Shown in pieces: positions 1 through 7,754 of a stretch of 64,000 bases of DNA (positions within the stretch are counted from its first letter, which is position 1; every line of letters starts with the position of its first letter). The notes under the pieces are model-generated. The model ran no database searches, was not told where the DNA came from, and saw nothing but the letters and a program-made list of their open reading frames with translations. The stretch spans positions 49,555 to 113,554 of the forward strand of contig CAVUIU010000002.1 in assembly GCA_963741615.1 (NCBI GenBank), in the 5' to 3' direction. Position numbers and translations under genes: made by a program. Origin of the DNA: UBA9676 sp963741615. GTDB taxonomy: Bacteria > Actinomycetota > Actinomycetes > Streptosporangiales > Streptosporangiaceae.

Positions 1-186
1 AACCGCGCCCGCTACAACGCCGAGGTGGTCGTGACCGCCTTCACCAGCCGCCTGCGCCATTCCGTCAACCTCGACACCATGCAGGCAGACCTCATCGGCG
101 TGATCCAGCAAGCGTTTCAGCCCGCCCACGCGTCCGTGTGGCTCACCCCCGGGGAGGGTGCTGAGCAGTCCGGGGGCAGCCGCTGA
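1..186 (+). CDS. C-terminal end of a sensor-like protein (partial)
   Basis: The frame is open from the first base and stops at 184-186, giving 61 residues. It contains FNRARYDAE-like (NRARYNAEVVV), RLRHSVNLD and HASVWL segments. From family knowledge, this pattern ends many actinobacterial multi-pass or GAF-containing sensor proteins, where a short linker precedes a GAF-like tail. The start and the sensor or membrane part lie outside the window, so the function of the whole protein cannot be stated. The tail after VWL is a low-complexity G/E/S stretch. A histidine kinase or a membrane protein of unknown function are both possible. Confidence 0.6.
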   Translation, partial: NRARYNAEVVVTAFTSRLRHSVNLDTMQADLIGVIQQAFQPAHASVWLTPGEGAEQSGGSR

Positions 187-274
187 TGGCGCACGCTGAC
201 AGCGCGGGACTGAGCCGCGGCGCGATCTTCATCGCACGGGGCACAGCCAGCCCGCTCCCGCCCGGCCGCGCAGG

Positions 275-586
275 TCAGGCCCAGTCGTAACTCGTGACCT
301 GGCCGCCTGCGACGGCGACGGTCGCCGCCGGGGTGACCCGGTCGCGCCAGATCGTGTACCTGCCGGGAGGGAGCCGATCGTAGATGGCCGCGTAACCGGC
401 GCCGCTGCCGTGGCGCCGCTCCCGGACGCAAGCGTGCCTCCGCCGGGCAGGCTCGCGGTCCGGGCTGATCTCGATCTCGCGGCCGGCCAGGTCCGCGGGG
501 GTGCGCAAGACCAGCGCGCCGGTCTGAGCACCGATCTCCAGCACGACGGTGCCCGCTTCGGTGGCACCGTATGGTGTTTCGGTCAC
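275..586 (-). CDS. Small conserved hypothetical protein
   Basis: This is a 103-residue protein starting at GTG (VTETPYG). A GGAAGGG ribosome-binding site sits 7 bases upstream, which is why the longer open frame to 799 was not used. There is no signal peptide and no membrane segment. The sequence has a beta-rich look: a TVVLEIG strand, a charged RERRHGSG loop, YAAIYDRLPPG and a terminal VTSYDW. Similar small proteins occur in actinobacteria and are sometimes labelled phospholipase without good grounds. It follows the DUF4331 gene on the same strand, but a strong hairpin lies between them. The function is unknown. Confidence 0.65.
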   Translation of the reverse strand: MTETPYGATEAGTVVLEIGAQTGALVLRTPADLAGREIEISPDREPARRRHACVRERRHGSGAGYAAIYDRLPPGRYTIWRDRVTPAATVAVAGGQVTSYDWA

Positions 587-704
587 GTGAATGCCCTTCC
601 GCACTGACGAGGGTCGCCGCCGGGGTGCGCCGACATTTCCTTGGCTTTGACGCAAGCTGGCCGGGCCGGACGCTGGCAGGGCCAGACGTGGGCCGGACCT
701 GACA

Positions 705-747
705 AGGCCGGCGCTGGCAGGTCCCCACCTCATGCCAGCGCCGGCCT
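705..747 (-). terminator. Perfect 15-bp hairpin after the DUF4331 gene
   Basis: Bases 705-719 and 733-747 are exact reverse complements with a 13-base loop. The hairpin lies 18 bases beyond the minus-strand stop at 765. There is no T-tract, which is usual for actinobacterial terminators. It separates the DUF4331 gene from the small gene at 275-586. Confidence 0.6.
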
Positions 748-764
748 GTCCCGCGGGAGGCGGG

Positions 765-2153
765 TCAGGACGGGTTGTAGAACCCGCCGTAAGGCACACC
801 GAGATACGGGAAGTGGCTCAGGAACGGCGCGCTGACACTGTCCGGCCCGAGGCCGTCGGTGACTTCGCCCGCCGCCTTGTCCGGCGTGAACGACTTGTCG
901 ACGAGCGGGAACGTCACCCCGGCGATCGCCCGCAGTTCGACCGTGACCACGTCATCGAACACCCGCCGCCCGTTCGGGAACCCGGCAAGGTCCCCGCCGA
1001 CCACCCCGAGAATGTTCGGCTTCGCCGCCGGCTTGATGGCCGTATTGAGCCGCAGCATGTCGGACAGCACCGAGCCGGTGTTGTTCTGGAAGCCGGGGAC
1101 GATCCCCGCCGGTATCCCGGTGAGCAGGATCGCCTCCAGGTCGGCGCGCGCCTTGCCGGACTTGACGAGCGCGGCCAGGTGGGGGAACACGCCCGGGTAG
1201 AGCACCGGCAGCAGGCCGGCCAGCTCGGGATTGGCGTAGTAGTGGGCGAATTGCTTGTCATCGGCCGGCGGCAGCGTGTTCCACCGGTCCTTGTCCCCGA
1301 GCGCGATGACCACCTCGTTGATGAGCGGGTTGCCGAGCCGCGACACCTGGCGGAACGGGCCGCTGTCCAGGTTTTCGCCGTGGTCGGCGTCCCACAGCCG
1401 GACCCGCTGGCGGCTCGCGGTCGTCCAGATGCCGATCACCGAGCGCGGGTCGGCCTCGCCGCTGGCGCCCTTGCGCACCACGTCGGTGATGGGCACCTGG
1501 ATGGCGATGGAATGAACGTTGAGGTGGTTGGTGGCGTTCACCCCGGGCGCGGGCTTGGTGAACACGTGCATCCCGAACTGGTTGTGCAGTTGCTCGAACG
1601 GCCGCAGGTTGCCCAGGTCGAAGATCGCCCCGAGGTCCACGTAGAACCCCTCGGCGCGCTGTCCGGCGAACACCTTGACGCTGCCCCCGAGGTCGTGCAC
1701 GGCGGCGCCGGCCAGCTTCGGGTAGTCGGGGGTGGACAGCGGACCGATGTTGCAGGGCGGGCAGGCAAGACCGGCGCCGAGCTTCGTGGCGGCGCCCTGG
1801 GCATCGACCTTGCTGACCGTGTAGAACTGCCTGCGGCTCCAGCTCGGGCTGTCCAGCGACAGGATCGGGCCGGTGTTGTACAGGAACGTGCCCGGGTCGC
1901 GCAGCCGGGTCTGGAACTGGAACCGGTACGTCACGTCGGGCCGCGCGTCGCCGTTGTTGTCGATGTGGATCTCATAGCGGACGTCGTCACCGAACTCGTA
2001 GAAGTTCGGGCCGCCAGCCGGCTCCTGGAGCGGGACGTAGTTGGCGATCAGCGTCACGGTGCCCGGCTGATCCGGGCTGACGAACGCGTAGACGTCGGTG
2101 CTGTCAGCGACCGGATCCTTGGCGATCTCCGGCGCCTCACGATGGGAAGACAC
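765..2153 (-). CDS. DUF4331 family protein
   Basis: This 462-residue protein opens with SSHREAPEIAKDP, followed by STDVYAFVSPD, the usual beginning of DUF4331 proteins. It continues with typical blocks: NFYEFGDDVRYEIHIDNNGD, VTYRFQFQTR, PSWSRRQFY, FDLGNLRPF and NGRRVFDDVV. The family is beta-rich, often exported or surface-associated, and of unknown biochemical role. The start was set at GTG 2153 because GAGG lies 7 bases upstream and the motif begins directly after it. No clear signal peptide is visible from that start. The gene lies 44 bases downstream of a small Tat-exported protein on the same strand and is divergent from sigK/rskA, so SigK control is possible but unproven. Confidence 0.85.
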   Translation of the reverse strand: MSSHREAPEIAKDPVADSTDVYAFVSPDQPGTVTLIANYVPLQEPAGGPNFYEFGDDVRYEIHIDNNGDARPDVTYRFQFQTRLRDPGTFLYNTGPILSLDSPSWSRRQFYTVSKVDAQGAATKLGAGLACPPCNIGPLSTPDYPKLAGAAVHDLGGSVKVFAGQRAEGFYVDLGAIFDLGNLRPFEQLHNQFGMHVFTKPAPGVNATNHLNVHSIAIQVPITDVVRKGASGEADPRSVIGIWTTASRQRVRLWDADHGENLDSGPFRQVSRLGNPLINEVVIALGDKDRWNTLPPADDKQFAHYYANPELAGLLPVLYPGVFPHLAALVKSGKARADLEAILLTGIPAGIVPGFQNNTGSVLSDMLRLNTAIKPAAKPNILGVVGGDLAGFPNGRRVFDDVVTVELRAIAGVTFPLVDKSFTPDKAAGEVTDGLGPDSVSAPFLSHFPYLGVPYGGFYNPS

Positions 2154-2197
2154 GAATAACCTCACAGGCCTCTCAGGACACATGCAGAACGGATGCT

Positions 2198-2524
2198 TCA
2201 ACTGACCCCGCGCACCAGGCTGGCGGCCAGGCCGGGATCCCGGAGCCTGGCGTGGCTGGTGCCGGCGAACACGTCCATCTCGCCGGAGCTGACGTCCCGG
2301 ATGTGCACGATCACCGGGCCGGTGTGGGTGGCGTTTCCTGCCGCTTGCCGCTCGGGCCGCGCCGGTCGTGCCGCGGCCTGCGCTGAGGTGGCGATGGCCC
2401 CGGTGAGGGCGCCGGCGGCCAGGCCGGCCCCGGCAAGGCCGGCCGCCCCGCGAATGACGGACCGCCGGGACAGGTCCGGCTGCTCAAGGCCTGGTGACTC
2501 ACCAGTGCCATGTTCGGTAGACAT
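2198..2524 (-). CDS. Small twin-arginine exported protein
   Basis: This is a 108-residue protein. The start ATG 2524 has GGAAAGGA upstream. Residues about 18-45 form a Tat signal: SRRSVIRGAAGLAGAG, then a hydrophobic run and an AQA-like cleavage region. The mature part is only about 55 residues (GPVIVHIRDVSSGEMDVFAG, then RDPGLAASLVRG). It is therefore a small exported protein, perhaps a subunit that travels with a partner. It directly precedes the DUF4331 gene on the same strand with a 44-base gap, which suggests co-expression. The function is not recognised. Confidence 0.7.
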   Translation of the reverse strand: MSTEHGTGESPGLEQPDLSRRSVIRGAAGLAGAGLAAGALTGAIATSAQAAARPARPERQAAGNATHTGPVIVHIRDVSSGEMDVFAGTSHARLRDPGLAASLVRGVS

Positions 2525-2751
2525 GCGTATCCTTTCCGGAGCGGCCGGGCGGAGGGGCGCCACAGCTCCTTGGTGCGCGACAGGAAGTTGCCGCGCTGTC
2601 CCGGCCGGGAGAGCCCGGCCTCGTCTGGGCTTTCGGGACCGATGGGTGAGCGGACGCCTCCGGGCGCTGGTCGTTACCAAAGCGTTACCGCTCGCCCGGC
2701 GCGTGGGGGGCGTCTCCGGGCAATCTCCGTCTTACTGGGCAGGCCGGCGGG

Positions 2752-2778
2752 CCATCCGTTCGGTCTTCGAGTTCGAAT
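2752..2778 (+). promoter_or_regulatory. SigK-type promoter, candidate autoregulatory
   Basis: CCATCC at 2752-2757 and TCGAAT at 2773-2778 are separated by 15 bases. Published mycobacterial SigK promoters use CCATCC and CCGAAT with a slightly longer spacer, so this is a one-mismatch match. Transcription would begin near 2785-2786, at the ATG chosen for sigK, giving a leaderless mRNA. Confidence 0.5.
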
Positions 2779-2785
2779 GATGGGC

Positions 2786-3382
2786 ATGGATCCTCGCGAC
2801 ATCCGCCCGGCCGCGCCGGAAGCTGTTCCGGCGGGGCGGGAGGACCGGGATCTGGACGCGCTGCTTGCCCGGGTGGCGCGCGGTGATGAGGCCGCGTTCG
2901 AGGCGGTCTACGACCGGCTGGCCGGCGCGGCCTACGGGATGATCCGCAGGGTGGTGCGTGACCCGGCGCAGTCGGAGGAGGTCGCCCAGGAGGTGCTGCT
3001 CGAGGTGTGGCGCACCGCGTCGCGCTTCGACCCGGCCAAGGGAAGCGCGGCGACCTGGGTGATGACCATCGCGCACCGCCGTGCGGTCGACCGGGTCCGG
3101 TCGGTGACGGCCACGGCGGCGCGCGATCACCGGGCAGCCGAGCCGCTGCCGAACGTCGATGAGGTGGCCGAGGCGGTGGAGGCCAGCCTCAACCGTGAGC
3201 GTGTGCGGCACTGCCTGGACGGGCTGACCGCGCTGCAGCGTGAGTCGATCACCCTTGCCTACTACGGCGGGTACAGCTACCCGCAGGTGGCTGGGCTGCT
3301 TGGTGCCGCGGTGAGCACCATCAAGACCCGGATACGGGATGGGCTGATCCGGATGCGGGATTGCCTGGGGGTGAGCGGGTGA
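2786..3382 (+). CDS. sigK: ECF RNA polymerase sigma factor, SigK type
   Basis: The product is about 198 residues. Sigma region 2 runs from LLARVARGDEAAFEAVYDRL through EEVAQEVLLEVWRTASRFDP to ATWVMTIAHRRAVDRVR. Region 4 is LTALQRESITLAYYGGYSY through GLLGAAVSTIKTRIRDGL. The layout and the RskA-type partner downstream fit the SigK group, which controls exported proteins in mycobacteria. ATG 2786 was chosen because a SigK-like -10 element overlaps the upstream in-frame ATGs at 2777 and 2780 and no ribosome-binding site is visible. Starting at 2777 would add three residues. It overlaps rskA by 4 bases. The nearby DUF4331/Tat pair is a candidate target by position only. Confidence 0.88.
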   Translation: MDPRDIRPAAPEAVPAGREDRDLDALLARVARGDEAAFEAVYDRLAGAAYGMIRRVVRDPAQSEEVAQEVLLEVWRTASRFDPAKGSAATWVMTIAHRRAVDRVRSVTATAARDHRAAEPLPNVDEVAEAVEASLNRERVRHCLDGLTALQRESITLAYYGGYSYPQVAGLLGAAVSTIKTRIRDGLIRMRDCLGVSG

Positions 3383-4152
3383 GAATGAAGCTGCCCGGCC
3401 ACGACCTGCACATCCTCAGCGGTGTCTACGTCCTCGATGCGCTCGCCAGCAATACCGAGCGGGACCGGTTCGAGCGCCATCTGGGCCGCTGCCAGACCTG
3501 TGCCGGTGAGGTACGCGGGCTCCGGGAGGTGACGACCATGCTGGCGATGGCCGCCGCGCTGCGGCCGCCGCCCGCCATGCGGCATCGTGTGCTCGGCGCC
3601 GTGGCACGGACCCGCCAGCTGCCGCCCGTTGTCGACGCCCAGCCGCGGCGCCGGCCGCTGCCGGGGTGGTGGCCGGGGCAGCGGTCACGCTGGCTTCCGC
3701 GGCTCGCACTGGCGTGCGCCGCGGTGGGCGTGGCCGTCGCGGTCGTGCTCGGCGTCATACTCGCCGGCGTCCAGCACCGGCTCGACGTCGCGCAGGCGCA
3801 GAATCATGCGATCGCCGGGGTGCTCGCCGCCCCGGACGCGCGCGTGCTAACCCGGGCAACATCGGCTGGCGGCACCGCTACCGTCGTCGTGTCCCCGGCC
3901 GAGCGCGAACTCATCGTGACGACCGCCGGGCTGCGGCCACTGCCCGCGACCAAGGTCTACCAGGCCTGGCTGATCAATCCGCGGCGGACCCGGTCGGCCG
4001 GCCTGCTGCCTGCCCCGCGCGGCGGCCGGACACAGCCGCTGCTCGCCGGCGGGCTGGCCCCGGGCGACGTGTTCGGCCTCACGGTCGAGCCCGCGGGCGG
4101 AACATCGAAACCAACCACCACGCCGATCCTGCTCATACCGCTCCGTGCTTGA
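3379..4152 (+). CDS. rskA: Anti-sigma-K factor, RskA type
   Basis: This 257-residue membrane protein starts at GTG 3379 in a GTGA overlap with the sigK stop; ATG 3385 is an alternative. The N-terminal sigma-binding part contains HILSGVYVLDAL and a zinc-type HxxxCxxC motif (HLGRCQTC) near residues 34-41. One transmembrane helix follows at about residues 110-132 (RLALACAAVGVAVAVV). The extracytoplasmic RskA domain contains ATKVYQAWLI and the PAGGTSKPT ending. In the family it holds the sigma factor at the membrane and releases it after regulated proteolysis. The direct overlap supports a working pair. Confidence 0.88.
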   Translation: MRMKLPGHDLHILSGVYVLDALASNTERDRFERHLGRCQTCAGEVRGLREVTTMLAMAAALRPPPAMRHRVLGAVARTRQLPPVVDAQPRRRPLPGWWPGQRSRWLPRLALACAAVGVAVAVVLGVILAGVQHRLDVAQAQNHAIAGVLAAPDARVLTRATSAGGTATVVVSPAERELIVTTAGLRPLPATKVYQAWLINPRRTRSAGLLPAPRGGRTQPLLAGGLAPGDVFGLTVEPAGGTSKPTTTPILLIPLRA

Positions 4153-4172
4153 CAGGCCCCGTGCCTGAGGCC

Positions 4173-5534
4173 TCAGCGCGAGTCGGGCCACTGCGGGCCG
4201 GACGCGGGCCATGCCTCGGCCTGACGCCCAGGCTCCGCACCGACGGCCGGCTCCGCACCGTCGGCCGGCTCCGCACCGTCGGCCGGCTCCGCACCGTCGG
4301 CCGGCTCCGCGCCGTCGGTCGGCACCGGGAATTCGGCAGCTGCGGCAGGTGGCACAGGCTGCGAGAACCAGCGTGGCGGCTCGGCCGGATCCCACTGGCC
4401 ATTGCCGGCCTCCTGCGTCTCCGTCTCGGGGATGCCATTGCGCCTGCGGTTGGCCCGGTCCACGCCGCGCAGCACGACCTCGGCCATCGCCAGCTTGGCG
4501 TCGAGCGTCGCCCCGGCTACAGCACCAAGATCCAGGGTCACCCGGTTGGCGAGCGCTTGGTCCCACGGGGTCGCGACCACCGACACCTGCGTCCCCTCGA
4601 AGCTCTCACAGATCCGGGCGTGCCACCGGACCTGCTCCGGGTCGCTCTCGATGAACTTGTCCACGACGATCGTGGCTTCGTCCATGAGCACGTTGAGATG
4701 CTTCCTTTCCTGCTCGGTCAGCGGCCGCTCTCTTTCGCCTTCGTAGTTCCGGTACCGGCTGAACACCTGGCCGATCGACCAGAAGCCCAGCTGCGACGCC
4801 TCCGTCACGAAGACGTACTGGTCGCCATGCAGGAGCGTGCCGACCTGAAGCTTCGCGAACAGCCCCGTCCCGCCGTCGTTGATGACGATGTTGGACATGC
4901 ACTGGAGAAATTCCAGGACCGCCTGGTACTCGTGCTCGCCGAAATCGACCCCCACGCACTCGTCGGCGGTGTCGCCACGGATCACGGCCACACCCTGGAG
5001 CCACGCGACCGCATCGCGCAGATCTGCGTAGACCTTGATGCTGCCTTCCGTGCAGGCCTGGTAGAAGCCCCGGATTGACAACGTCCGCTGATGCTGCGGC
5101 AGCGCCTCGACCGGCAGACCCCCCAGCCTGATGTACCCATGGGGCATGTCGTCATTGCTGTCGGCAAGGATGACGCGGTCGGCGGGCCGCGCGGCGGCGT
5201 AGATGGCCGCCAGCGTCACCGCGACATCAGTCTTGCCGGTACCCCCGAAGCCTGAGCCGAGCGTTATCACGCCCGACTTCAGCGACGGCTCACGGATGGC
5301 GGCTATCGTCTGGTGCCGCCACGATGCTGTTGCCTCACGCCTGGCGCGCTCGCGCTTGCCAGGGGGAACCACGAGCCGGTGCCTGAGCGCCCGTTTTGAG
5401 ACAGCGCCTCTCACCCCGTCCTGGGCCGGCGCAAGAGCACTGACCGAGGGCGGGGACGGCGTGATCCAGGTGGCTCGGTCGCTTCCTGGAAACCCGGTCC
5501 ACCATGTCCCCATCTCGTCTGGGTACTGGGACAT
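4173..5534 (-). CDS. MinD/ParA-like P-loop ATPase with repeat tail
   Basis: The 453-residue product starts at ATG 5534 behind a strong GGAGGGG site. Residues about 1-75 are a basic, low-complexity region. The P-loop follows at about 105-112 (GSGFGGTGKTDVAV, a deviant KGGxGKT type with G in place of the signature K). Further NTPase blocks are VILADSNDD, IVINDGGTG and YVFVTEASQ. Such proteins sit with secretion, pilus (CpaE-like) or cell-pole systems in actinobacteria, and none of those genes is adjacent here. The C terminus carries five DGAEPA-type hexapeptides coded by an 18-base tandem repeat. The partner and cargo are unknown. Confidence 0.75.
   Translation of the reverse strand: MSQYPDEMGTWWTGFPGSDRATWITPSPPSVSALAPAQDGVRGAVSKRALRHRLVVPPGKRERARREATASWRHQTIAAIREPSLKSGVITLGSGFGGTGKTDVAVTLAAIYAAARPADRVILADSNDDMPHGYIRLGGLPVEALPQHQRTLSIRGFYQACTEGSIKVYADLRDAVAWLQGVAVIRGDTADECVGVDFGEHEYQAVLEFLQCMSNIVINDGGTGLFAKLQVGTLLHGDQYVFVTEASQLGFWSIGQVFSRYRNYEGERERPLTEQERKHLNVLMDEATIVVDKFIESDPEQVRWHARICESFEGTQVSVVATPWDQALANRVTLDLGAVAGATLDAKLAMAEVVLRGVDRANRRRNGIPETETQEAGNGQWDPAEPPRWFSQPVPPAAAAEFPVPTDGAEPADGAEPADGAEPADGAEPAVGAEPGRQAEAWPASGPQWPDSR
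4231..4320. repeat. Five 18-base tandem repeats inside the ParA-like gene
   Basis: The unit GGCTCCGCACCGTCGGCC occurs five times, with small changes in copies 1 and 5. The length is a multiple of three, so it codes for DGAEPA hexapeptides and copy number can change without breaking the frame. Confidence 0.9.
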
Positions 5535-5942
5535 CGCATCCCCTCCAAGTCTTCCCAAACCCCAGTGTGCAGCAGCCAGTGCGGCTGCGGATACGCCAGG
5601 TGCCAGGCAGTCATGGCCCTACGCCTGGGCGGGCAACGTCAGCGATCCGGGGGGCCCGCCACGAGGCGCGTGCACACCGAAGGCGCGGTGACACCGGCAA
5701 CCGGCACCAGCCGGCCCGGACACCGGCCTGCCCGGGGGCGCAACCGGAGTGTTCCATCCCAGGTCAGGGCCATGCCAGACGGCTCATCCAGGCCATGCAA
5801 CCAGAGGTGACGACGGCGGCGCAACCAGCCTGGCGGCGTCCGGAAGATGCCCCGCTGGATGTGTGCTGATCTTCAGCCGCCGGTTTCCGGGACTCCGTCC
5901 GGGTGGTGGTTATTGCGCCGGGCGCAGGCGATGGTCATGGCG

Positions 5943-6032
5943 GGGGACACTGGCCACGGTGGAGACACTGGCCACGGTGGGGACACTGGCCACGGTGGAG
6001 ACACTAGCCACGATGGAGACACTAGCCACGGC
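5943..6032. repeat. Five 18-base tandem repeats in an intergenic stretch
   Basis: The unit GGGGACACTGGCCACGGT occurs five times, with alternating GGGG/GGAG starts and two degenerate copies. It lies in the 560-base interval 5535-6094 between the ParA-like gene and the membrane glycosyltransferase, where I see no convincing gene. Read on the plus strand it would code for GDTGHG repeats. Confidence 0.85.
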
Positions 6033-6094
6033 AGCCACAGCGGTGACGACGGCCACCATCGCCCCCTCGTGCGGCTGGCCTGCCGCAGGGTCGT

Positions 6095-7654
6095 TCAGCC
6101 GGAACTGCTCCGGGAGCCGATCGAGCGGATGATGATGGTGATCCCGAGCGCGCCGGCCGGGACAAGGGTGACGAGTGCGGGCAGCTGATACCGCCAGGAG
6201 AACTCGAACAGGTCGGACGCCAGGATCACCGCCGCCGCCGAGGTGAGGAACAGCAGGCAGGCAAGGGCAAGCTGGCGGGTCCCGGGGTCCGCCCGCCTGC
6301 GCAGCAGGGCGGCGGAGCCGGCCAGGCCGGCCAGGGTGCAGACGAGCAGCAGCGGGCCGGGAGTGTAGCCGCCATCGAGCTGGTAGGCGCGCAGGAACGC
6401 GGCCACGGGCCGCCAGAGCGCAGGCGTACCGCCGCCGAAGCGATCGGCCGCGGTCCTGACGACCTGCGCCGTGGCATGCGGCGGGTAGTACGGGAACGTC
6501 GTCTGGAACTGCCAGCGGGAGATGGGCGTGTCGCCCGGGCTGGTGGTGCGGGTCAGCGCGAACAGCTTCAGCACGTCGCGGGAGTAGGCATCGAGCACGC
6601 GCAGCGGCTGCTGGGTCAGCACCCTGCGGTTGAAGTCGGAGATCAGGCTGTTGACCTCGGCGCGCGGCAGGCCCGAATAGTAAGGCCGGATCGGGGAGCC
6701 CGGGCCGTACTCGAGCCAGTCGGATCCCCGGGCCTGCTGTGCCATGGTCGGGCACATTCCCCGCTCGGCATGCGGCAGCACGATGGTCGCGCAGTCGGCG
6801 GCGGCCGCCGCCCTCCCGTAGAAGGATGTGACGCCCGAATGCGACAGGAAGAAGTCCCCGGTGAGCAGGTAGGAGCCGGTGCAGTAGGCCAGGATGGGCA
6901 GCGCGAAGGCCGCGCACAGGGCGGCTGCCTTGCCGATGGCCTGCCGCCAGCCGCCGCCGGCGACGAGCAGGTAGATCACCCCGGGCAGGATCAGGGCCTC
7001 ACCGACCTGGGCGAAGAGGGCCGAGGTTCCCAGCACGACGCCGGCCGCGACGACGCGCCGCCAGCCGGTCCTGGGCTGCCAGAGCAGGATGGCGACGCCG
7101 GCCACGATCAGGGCCTCGAACCAGGGGCCAGGCATGATCGTCTGCTCCGTCTGCAGCTGGTAGGCGTCCAGCAGGACCGGCGCGATGGCCAGCGCGGCAA
7201 GCCAGCGGGGGGTGCCGCGGCGCAGCAGCAGCACGTAGATCAGCACGGCCATCGCCAGGCCAAGCAGATGCTGGACGGCGGCGACCGCGTCGAAGTTGGC
7301 CACCAGCAGGATCGCCCGCAGGGGCCCCTTGTAGCCGACGGGATCCATGCCATCGGCGTTGTACAGGTACCTCGGCGTGTCGATGTAGAAGAGCGCGGGG
7401 CGGTAGGCGAGCTGGGTGAGCACCCGGAGCACGACGCCGACGGACAGCAGCGCGGCGGCCAGCCAATGCCGCCGCAGGGTGGCCGTGGCCGCATGCCAGC
7501 GCGCTGCCTGGCGGTGCGGGGCCTGCCCGGGCTGCCCGGGCTGGGGCTGGTGGGCCTGCCCGGCCCGGCCGGCCTGCTGGGCTTGCCCGGCCTGCCCGGC
7601 CTGCCCGGCCCGGCTGTCCACGTCCGCGGGCTTCAGCTGGCTGTTCCCCAGCAT
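6095..7654 (-). CDS. Polytopic membrane glycosyltransferase-like protein (GT-C fold)
   Basis: The product is about 519 residues from ATG 7654, after an N-terminal repeat-rich Q/A/G stretch (GQAGQAGQAQQAG). It has roughly ten hydrophobic helices, starting with WLAAALLSVGVVLRVL. An early extracytoplasmic loop, FYIDTPRYLYNADGMDPVGY, carries acidic residues where GT-C enzymes place their catalytic Asp. These features suggest transfer of sugars from a polyprenyl-phosphate carrier to an envelope acceptor. It sits 100 bases downstream of a second GT-C gene on the same strand. The start is uncertain: GTG 7663 is equally possible and neither has a strong ribosome-binding site. Confidence 0.65.
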   Translation of the reverse strand: MLGNSQLKPADVDSRAGQAGQAGQAQQAGRAGQAHQPQPGQPGQAPHRQAARWHAATATLRRHWLAAALLSVGVVLRVLTQLAYRPALFYIDTPRYLYNADGMDPVGYKGPLRAILLVANFDAVAAVQHLLGLAMAVLIYVLLLRRGTPRWLAALAIAPVLLDAYQLQTEQTIMPGPWFEALIVAGVAILLWQPRTGWRRVVAAGVVLGTSALFAQVGEALILPGVIYLLVAGGGWRQAIGKAAALCAAFALPILAYCTGSYLLTGDFFLSHSGVTSFYGRAAAAADCATIVLPHAERGMCPTMAQQARGSDWLEYGPGSPIRPYYSGLPRAEVNSLISDFNRRVLTQQPLRVLDAYSRDVLKLFALTRTTSPGDTPISRWQFQTTFPYYPPHATAQVVRTAADRFGGGTPALWRPVAAFLRAYQLDGGYTPGPLLLVCTLAGLAGSAALLRRRADPGTRQLALACLLFLTSAAAVILASDLFEFSWRYQLPALVTLVPAGALGITIIIRSIGSRSSSG

Positions 7655-7754
7655 GCCGGTCACCGGGCAGGCACGGCCGGCTGGGGTGCCCGCCCGCGGG
7701 ATCGTGCGGCCCGTGCCCGCGCATCCGCGCAGCCGGGGTGCCAGCAGCGCATCG

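Noticed and set aside
732..2159. Plus-strand open frame of 475 codons opposite the DUF4331 gene
   Set aside because: It is antisense to a clear DUF4331 gene, is rich in R/V/E/H typical of reverse-frame translation in GC-rich DNA, and has no recognisable domain.
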